From assembly GCA_900554165.1 (NCBI GenBank), contig USGR01000010.1, positions 1 to 12,795 on the forward strand: 12,795 nt of DNA, written 5' to 3'. Each line of letters begins with the position of its first letter. The stretch's first letter is position 1. Both the position numbers and the translations under genes were made by a program. Origin of the DNA: an uncultured Oscillospiraceae bacterium. Its GTDB lineage: Bacteria; Bacillota_A; Clostridia; Oscillospirales; Acutalibacteraceae. The notes below the pieces were generated by a model. It worked only from the letters and a program-made list of their open reading frames with translations. It made no database searches and had not been told where the DNA came from. Below, piece after piece: positions 8,403 through 12,795 of this stretch.

Positions 8403-8437
8403 CCGGCTTATAAACACGCTTTATAGAAAATCGCCGG
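8403..8437 (-). promoter_or_regulatory. Hairpin close to the ABC-F start
   Basis: GCCGG (8433-8437) pairs with CCGGC (8403-8407), and inside it TATAAA/TTTATA (8409-8414 with 8420-8425) closes a 5-base loop. No U-tract follows, so it is not a terminator. The stop codon of a 30-codon ORF lacking a ribosome binding site (8408-8500) falls in its 3' arm. The hairpin lies 44 bases before the ABC-F ATG. Confidence 0.35.
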
Positions 8438-8566
8438 CACCTGTTTTCGCAGTTTCAGATTTTGAAAGCAATTTTTTCTGTATTCTCTAAAACCTCTCAT
8501 GCACAGACAAACAATTGCTTTAATGCTTAAATATCGGCCTATCCTCCGCTTGTATATTATCTTTAT

Positions 8567-8770
8567 CTACATAGCTGTAAAGCGGAATAATCCGCGCTTT
8601 ATAAAAAAAGCAGAAAGCCCTATATACCAGCCTTCTGCTTTGCAATTTATATATTTATTGCAAAAATAAAGGCTGTGTGCAAAACATTGCCACAGCCACA
8701 ACTCGCTAAATCGCGTTACCGGAAAAATGAGTATAAAAAGCATACGCACAAAGCTAAAACATGCGCGCAT
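8567..8770 (-). CDS. Small ORF 2 in the ABC-F leader, 67 residues
   Basis: An unrecognised short peptide beginning MRACFSFVRMLFILIF, with a hydrophobic stretch at about residues 5-17 followed by Trp-, Cys- and Phe-rich sequence. GGAGG at 8780-8784 lies 9 bases before this ATG; an alternative ATG at 8777-8779 touches the binding site and is less likely. The ORF runs through two hairpins and through the intrinsic terminator at 8602-8641, stopping at 8567. A ribosome translating it closely behind polymerase would therefore block terminator folding, while a terminated transcript would have no stop codon. Its value may lie in being translated rather than in the peptide. It could equally be a chance ORF. 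Confidence 0.35.
   Translation of the reverse strand: MRACFSFVRMLFILIFPVTRFSELWLWQCFAHSLYFCNKYINCKAEGWYIGLSAFFIKRGLFRFTAM
8602..8641 (-). terminator. Intrinsic terminator inside the ABC-F leader
   Basis: On the minus strand AAAGCAGAAGGC (8641-8630) pairs with GCTTTCTGCTTT (8618-8607) in a 12-base-pair stem with one G-U pair and an 11-base loop. It is followed by TTTT (8606-8603). It lies about 330 bases after the predicted transcription start and 240 bases before the ABC-F ATG, so most transcripts would end here unless it is overridden. Confidence 0.75.
8639..8697 (-). promoter_or_regulatory. Two hairpins just before the leader terminator
   Basis: The first is GGCTGTG/CACAGCC (8691-8697 with 8671-8677), extended by GCA/TGC with one bulged A. 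The second is TTTGCAAT/ATTGCAAA (8657-8664 with 8639-8646), eight perfect pairs around a 10-base loop. The second shares bases 8639-8641 with the 5' arm of the terminator, so the two compete at the edge. They may pause polymerase or help an antiterminated state; this is inferred from position. Confidence 0.4.
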
Positions 8771-8782
8771 AAATCTCATCCT

Positions 8783-8838
8783 CCGGTGAATTAAAGCGTC
8801 TATGCTTTATATGCAGGCTCTGTACAATGCTTCACCGG
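8783..8838 (-). promoter_or_regulatory. Stem that buries the ribosome binding site of small ORF 2
   Basis: On the minus strand CCGGTGAA (8838-8831) pairs perfectly with TTCACCGG (8790-8783), enclosing a small AAAGC/GCTTT hairpin (8808-8793). The 3' arm covers the first two G of the GGAGG that serves small ORF 2. The 5' arm and the small hairpin lie within small ORF 1, so a ribosome translating or stalled in ORF 1 would open the stem. Confidence 0.5.
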
Positions 8839-8892
8839 CGCCATTTGCACAGAGCAGATTCGTATCGCCAATTTCCAAATACTTCTGCTCAT
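8800..8892 (-). CDS. Small ORF 1 in the ABC-F leader, 30 residues
   Basis: A basic 30-residue peptide starting MSRSIWKLAIRICS and ending PAYKA, not recognised. AGGAG at 8902-8906 lies 9 bases before the ATG at 8890-8892, and a near-consensus promoter starts about 50 bases upstream, so it is well placed to be the first thing translated from this transcript. Its codons overlap three inverted repeats of the leader, and it ends 15 bases before the GGAGG of small ORF 2. This fits a regulatory leader peptide, but no known stalling motif is evident. Confidence 0.45.
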   Translation of the reverse strand: MSRSIWKLAIRICSVQMAPVKHCTEPAYKA

Positions 8893-8949
8893 CTGTATTT
8901 GCTCCTATAATACAATTAATACAATAAGTGCTATTCGCTGCTATGGCAG

Positions 8950-8978
8950 ATTTTATCACAGCATGGCTGGTCTGTCAA
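8950..8978 (-). promoter_or_regulatory. Strong sigma-A-type promoter of the ABC-F leader
   Basis: On the minus strand a perfect TTGACA (8978-8973) is followed after exactly 17 bases by TAAAAT (8955-8950), with an extended -10 TGA directly before it. The start is predicted near 8943. No large ORF begins soon after it; the next full gene on this strand is ABC-F. Confidence 0.75.
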
Positions 8979-9339
8979 GCCGTTTGCAAAAGAGAAATTA
9001 AGCATCCTGTCGCCCGCTTAAGCTGCCGGGAAATAAACACGATATGCCGAAAATGTTCCTCCGCGGCGTCTTTTCACTTTTTCGCCCTTGGTATACGTCA
9101 GCACACCGGCGGTCTCAAAAGCAAGAGTTTATCCCTGCCGCCAGTATTTTAGGTGCGAAGCAATTTTCAGTAAGAGGGTTTTCATGCGGGCAAGGCAAAA
9201 ATTTTAACGCAGTCTGCGCGGAAAAATGCTGAAAAGCATATTCTTCCCGACGCTCAGCAGCTTAAGACGTCTTCCGCCAAACTCTATGCATTTTAACATT
9301 TCATCTGCTCTATGGACGCAATCGCAGCATATGCTGCGC
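8979..9339. other. Non-coding gap downstream of the DUF1934 gene
   Basis: No supported gene is visible in these 361 bases. A perfect 16-base palindrome CGCAGCATATGCTGCG (9323-9338) sits directly after the DUF1934 stop codon but has no U-tract. Further on, ATGCT/AGCAT (9226-9239, 4-base loop) is followed on the minus strand by a run of T and may be a weak terminator for that gene. Confidence 0.4.
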
Positions 9340-9795
9340 TTATTCAAGGCTGATGCTATTATCTCCGCTTTTTGCCGGCGCCTCAAAATTTACCTTTAGC
9401 TCGTTAAGGCTCTGATACTCCGAATTAACGTCGAGAGTATACCGCATAAGTATTTCGCCACTGTTTCCGTTCAAGCAGCTCTTTATCTGCTCGCCGTACA
9501 GCCCTATCATCAGGCAGCCGTAGCCGGTGTCATAATTGCAGAGATGCCTGCGCCCCTTTTCCACCGTAAGCCGGCTTGAGTTTTTCCCCGAGCGCATTAC
9601 ATCGACCACATTGCTGCTGTCTACCGTTATGGTAGTGGTCACATCGCCTTCGCCTTCAGACATAGGCTCAGTATAATTCAGTATATACGCGCCGTTTTTT
9701 ACCTCAAAGCTGCCCTTTGTCACTATGTTTATAGTATCAGGGTCACTGCAGCCCGGGATAAAATTATTGCTCTCTATTCTTATTATAACTTCCAT
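9340..9795 (-). CDS. DUF1934 (YwiB-like) protein
   Basis: A 151-residue protein matching the DUF1934/YwiB family of Firmicutes in length and pattern: an N-terminal EVIIRIES strand, KGSFEVKNGAYILNYTEP (residues 27-44), then EGDVTTTITVDSSNVVDVMRSG with basic KNSSRLTVEKGRRH, and a final strand LNELKVNFEA. The family is a small calycin-like beta barrel whose biochemical role is not settled; in Bacillus subtilis ywiB is next to argS. No signal peptide or membrane segment is visible, so it is probably cytosolic. The ATG at 9793-9795 has AGAGGA just upstream. It is the last gene of the minus-strand run after murI, but has its own promoter overlapping the end of murI and an unusually long leader. Confidence 0.8.
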   Translation of the reverse strand: MEVIIRIESNNFIPGCSDPDTINIVTKGSFEVKNGAYILNYTEPMSEGEGDVTTTITVDSSNVVDVMRSGKNSSRLTVEKGRRHLCNYDTGYGCLMIGLYGEQIKSCLNGNSGEILMRYTLDVNSEYQSLNELKVNFEAPAKSGDNSISLE

Positions 9796-10117
9796 AATTT
9801 CCTCTGTTTTTAGCCTAAACTCTACTTTCGTATAATAACCCTAAAGTCTTTTTATATTCTGCTAAGGCTAAAAGCCCAAGCATTCTGCTGTCGGCGCAAT
9901 AAATATTTGATATTTACCACGCTTTAGCCCTTTTGATGTAAAGCGCGGCACATATACGGCGTCTTTGCCTCAAGCTTTAGCATGTACCGAAAACCGTACC
10001 CAGGCGTGTATGCGGAAAAATTTTATCGCATTATCGACTCGCCGTCGTTTAGCACACAAGCAGGTAAGCTAAATCCGATTTCAGGCAAACGCCGCGCGGG
10101 GCTTGCCTTAACACTTA
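9796..10117 (-). promoter_or_regulatory. About 320-base untranslated leader of the DUF1934 gene
   Basis: The space between the predicted promoter and DUF1934 holds no gene but several stems: AGGCAA/TTGCCT (10083-10108, with an imperfect GC-rich extension), TTTAGC/GCTAAA, near-palindromic ATGCG/CGCAT, CGCTTTA/TAAAGCG (9920-9945), and GGCT/AGCC in the region 9865-9885. The first could also help end murI transcription, although no U-tract follows. I recognise no known riboswitch core here. Confidence 0.35.
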
Positions 10118-10123
10118 GCAGAA

Positions 10124-10152
10124 AGTATATGTCAGAGCTTAAAGAATGTCAA
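10124..10152 (-). promoter_or_regulatory. Promoter of the DUF1934 gene, overlapping the murI stop codon
   Basis: On the minus strand a perfect TTGACA (10152-10147) and TATACT (10129-10124) are 17 bases apart. The predicted start is near 10117. The -35 box includes the murI stop codon (10149-10151). Confidence 0.65.
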
Positions 10153-10964
10153 TATTTTTCTATGTCTATGCGCTCTACTCGTCCGTCAAGATGCCGCCCT
10201 ATATAATATTCCGCCAGAGCGCCGAATTTTTCCGTGTCGTCGCTTAAATAAAAATCCGTGCTCCCGCCAGATTTTTTGCCGCTTAACAGCTCCAGCCGCT
10301 CAAGCTCCGACTTTGCATATATCGCCGCCTGTTCGCCGGAATTTATCAGCGCTATACCCGCGCCCATATAGTCCCTTATGGCGTCGGTCAGCAGCGGATA
10401 ATGCGTACAGCCCAATATGACAGTGTCCACGCCCGCGCGCTTAAGGCCGCTGAGATATCTCTCCACCATAGTCTTTACAACAATATCGTCGCGGTCTACG
10501 CATCCCTCTTCCACCATTGGCACAAACAGCGGACACGCCTGCTCTATTACCTGGGCCGACAGAGAGATTTCGTTGACACTTTTTAAATATGCATGGCTCG
10601 CCACCGTAGCGGCAGTAGCTATAACGCCGATTTTGCCGTTTTTCGTCGCTCGTGCCGCAGCAGCAGCCGTCGGCCCGACAACACCCGTCATCGGCACCGT
10701 CAGCTTTTCTTTTGTATCCGCCGCCACTGCACTCGCAGTGCCGCAGGCGACTATTATATATTTTACGCCCATGGACAAAAGAAACCTGCTGTCCTGAAGG
10801 GCGTATTTTTTTATAGTTTCTCTGCTTTTTGAGCCATACGGCACTCTGCCGGTATCACCAAAATATATTATGTCCTCGCCCGGCAGCAGCTTTATAAGCT
10901 CCCTCACAGCGGTCAGCCCGCCAAATCCGGAGTCAAACACTCCTATAGCAGCATCTTTATCCAT
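10149..10964 (-). CDS. murI: Glutamate racemase
   Basis: A 271-residue cytosolic enzyme that interconverts L- and D-glutamate, supplying D-glutamate for peptidoglycan. It is a two-domain aspartate/glutamate racemase; the two catalytic cysteines are Cys74 in VACGTAS (72-78) and Cys186 in ILGCTHYPLL (183-192). The N-terminal substrate loop IGVFDSGFGGLT (7-18) with Asp11 and Ser12, and VPYGSK (41-46), are also present. Length is normal for the family. The residue after Cys74 is Gly where many MurI proteins have Asn (ACNTAS), a variant I believe occurs in clostridial relatives. The ATG at 10962-10964 has AGGGGAAG about 6 bases upstream. It lies downstream of the serS-thioesterase pair but is separated by 536 bases and has its own promoter, so it is probably transcribed independently. 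Confidence 0.95.
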   Translation of the reverse strand: MDKDAAIGVFDSGFGGLTAVRELIKLLPGEDIIYFGDTGRVPYGSKSRETIKKYALQDSRFLLSMGVKYIIVACGTASAVAADTKEKLTVPMTGVVGPTAAAAARATKNGKIGVIATAATVASHAYLKSVNEISLSAQVIEQACPLFVPMVEEGCVDRDDIVVKTMVERYLSGLKRAGVDTVILGCTHYPLLTDAIRDYMGAGIALINSGEQAAIYAKSELERLELLSGKKSGGSTDFYLSDDTEKFGALAEYYIGRHLDGRVERIDIEKY

Positions 10965-11082
10965 CTTTTCTTCCCCTTAAGGCGCCGGCGCCCTGCAATA
11001 GTAATTGCGGCAATAAGAGCATACCCGCAGTTAATTTTAAAAATATCTGCCAGACGTATAAATACCGCCCGACAAATTCGCT

Positions 11083-11112
11083 TTTATATCAGTTTATTTG
11101 CCCTTTTGCCAA
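11083..11112 (-). promoter_or_regulatory. Promoter of murI
   Basis: On the minus strand TTGGCA (11112-11107) and TATAAA (11088-11083) are 18 bases apart, with an extended -10 TGA. The start would be near 11076, giving a leader of about 112 bases. The leader contains the 12-base palindrome GGCGCCGGCGCC (10981-10992) just before the murI ribosome binding site. Confidence 0.55.
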
Positions 11113-11190
11113 ATTATGCCCTCAGCTTTATTTTTGCTGTTTTCCGCCCGACAATGTCCACAACAAAATGATGCGGAAAAAGGCTATGGG

Positions 11191-11277
11191 CGCCGGGCAT
11201 ATGAAAAAATTAATTATTAAACGTAAAGAGGTCACAGCACCTGTGACAAAGCCATTGACCGTTTGCATATGCCGGCG
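11191..11277. repeat. Nested inverted repeat in the murI-thioesterase gap
   Basis: CGCCGGGCATATG (11191-11203) is complementary to CATATGCCGGCG (11266-11277) with one bulged G. Near the middle is a second perfect dyad, GTCACAG-CAC-CTGTGAC (11231-11247). No U-tract follows either. The inner dyad looks more like a protein-binding operator than an RNA hairpin because its loop is only 3 bases. No ORF spans the element. The rest of the gap (10965-11500) contains only the murI promoter and short repeats. Confidence 0.5.
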
Positions 11278-11500
11278 ATATAGGCGCAGCAATAAACTGC
11301 ATATCCGTGCTCAACGCTCGCAATAAGCCATGTAACCGCATAATTTATATCGATTATTCCCCGTTTTTATTTTTGTCAGGCTGGCAGTGCTGTGCCGGCC
11401 AAACAATTTTGCCAAATATGCTCAGCAGGTCCGCTGCAAACAACAGCACAGTTAATTTAGCATATTATGCTCCATTGCCAAAGGGCTGGGACGGCGTAAT

Positions 11501-12795
<1,295 letters not shown>

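Larger units (their letters stand above)
8360..8943 (-). promoter_or_regulatory. Long structured 5' leader of the ABC-F gene (putative attenuator)
   Basis: From the predicted start near 8943 to the ABC-F ATG there are about 584 bases. In transcript order they hold: small ORF 1 (8892-8800) with AGGAG; overlapping inverted repeats GAGCAGA/TCTGCTC (8884-8890 with 8852-8858) and GCTCTGT/ACAGAGC (8849-8855 with 8817-8823), which share four bases and so compete; a stem covering the second ribosome binding site; small ORF 2 (8770-8567); hairpins at 8671-8697 and 8639-8664; and an intrinsic terminator (8602-8641). After the terminator come GCGGA/TCCGC (8582-8595), an ORF of 30 codons without a ribosome binding site (8500-8408), and a hairpin just before the ABC-F gene. 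The order resembles drug-sensing leaders of other ABC-F and erm genes. Function is inferred. Confidence 0.55.

Noticed and set aside
8408..8500. 30-codon ORF near the ABC-F start as a third leader peptide
   Set aside because: The stop inside a hairpin is suggestive, but there is no ribosome binding site before its ATG, so it is mentioned only as part of the leader.
8783..8890. A known riboswitch class in the ABC-F leader
   Set aside because: The stems do not contain a core I recognise (T-box, SAM, FMN, cobalamin, c-di-GMP or lysine); the uORF attenuator explains the layout better.
8928..9232. Two overlapping plus-strand ORFs (8928-9152 and 9044-9232)
   Set aside because: No good ribosome binding site, no family resemblance, and the first overlaps a strong minus-strand promoter.
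9204..9386. 60-codon minus-strand ORF overlapping the end of DUF1934
   Set aside because: It overlaps the DUF1934 coding end in another frame without a ribosome binding site, and shows no recognisable domain.

Overview
The window is two unlike pieces of DNA joined near base 592. Bases 1-594 are AT-rich and carry the first 185 codons of a class 1B dihydroorotate dehydrogenase (pyrD) that reads like a Lactobacillaceae protein. From about base 592 to the end, composition and codon use change abruptly. The rest reads as one mid-GC low-GC-Gram-positive genome, probably an anaerobic gut clostridium (Oscillospirales-like). The support for this is strong GGAGG-type ribosome binding sites, sigma-A-like promoters, a YwiB-type DUF1934 protein, a bacterial FatA-type acyl-ACP thioesterase, and a PHP-UvrD fusion of a kind I associate with Clostridia. 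Both genes at the join are broken in mid-domain within five shared A bases, so an assembly or library chimera is the simplest explanation.

Layout. 40-594 (+) is the truncated pyrD. 592-3720 (-) is a large DNA-repair protein: an EndoQ-like PHP nuclease with a zinc ribbon, fused to a UvrD-type helicase that lacks its C-terminal end because of the join. It diverges from 3942-4547 (+), a small serine-rich lipoprotein with its own terminator; both have recognisable promoters in the 3721-3935 gap. 4793-6373 (+) is a Cro/CI-type helix-turn-helix domain fused to an ADP-ribosylglycohydrolase, followed by a perfect 40-base palindrome that acts as a terminator. 6821-8359 (-) is an ABC-F ATPase of the ribosome-protection type.

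The most interesting part is the stretch upstream of the ABC-F gene. A near-consensus promoter (8950-8978, minus strand) would start a leader of about 584 bases. It holds two small ORFs with good ribosome binding sites, several competing inverted repeats (one buries the second ribosome binding site), and a strong intrinsic terminator at 8602-8641. That terminator lies inside the second small ORF and well upstream of the ABC-F start. This matches the layout of antibiotic-inducible, ribosome-mediated attenuators known for ABC-F genes.

9340-12795 is a minus-strand housekeeping run: serS (3' part, cut by the window edge) and an acyl-ACP thioesterase overlapping by 4 bases, then murI (glutamate racemase) and a DUF1934 protein, each with its own promoter. 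The 536-base gap between the thioesterase and murI holds nested inverted repeats and short direct repeats with no gene. No tRNA, rRNA, CRISPR array, insertion sequence or phage gene was seen.
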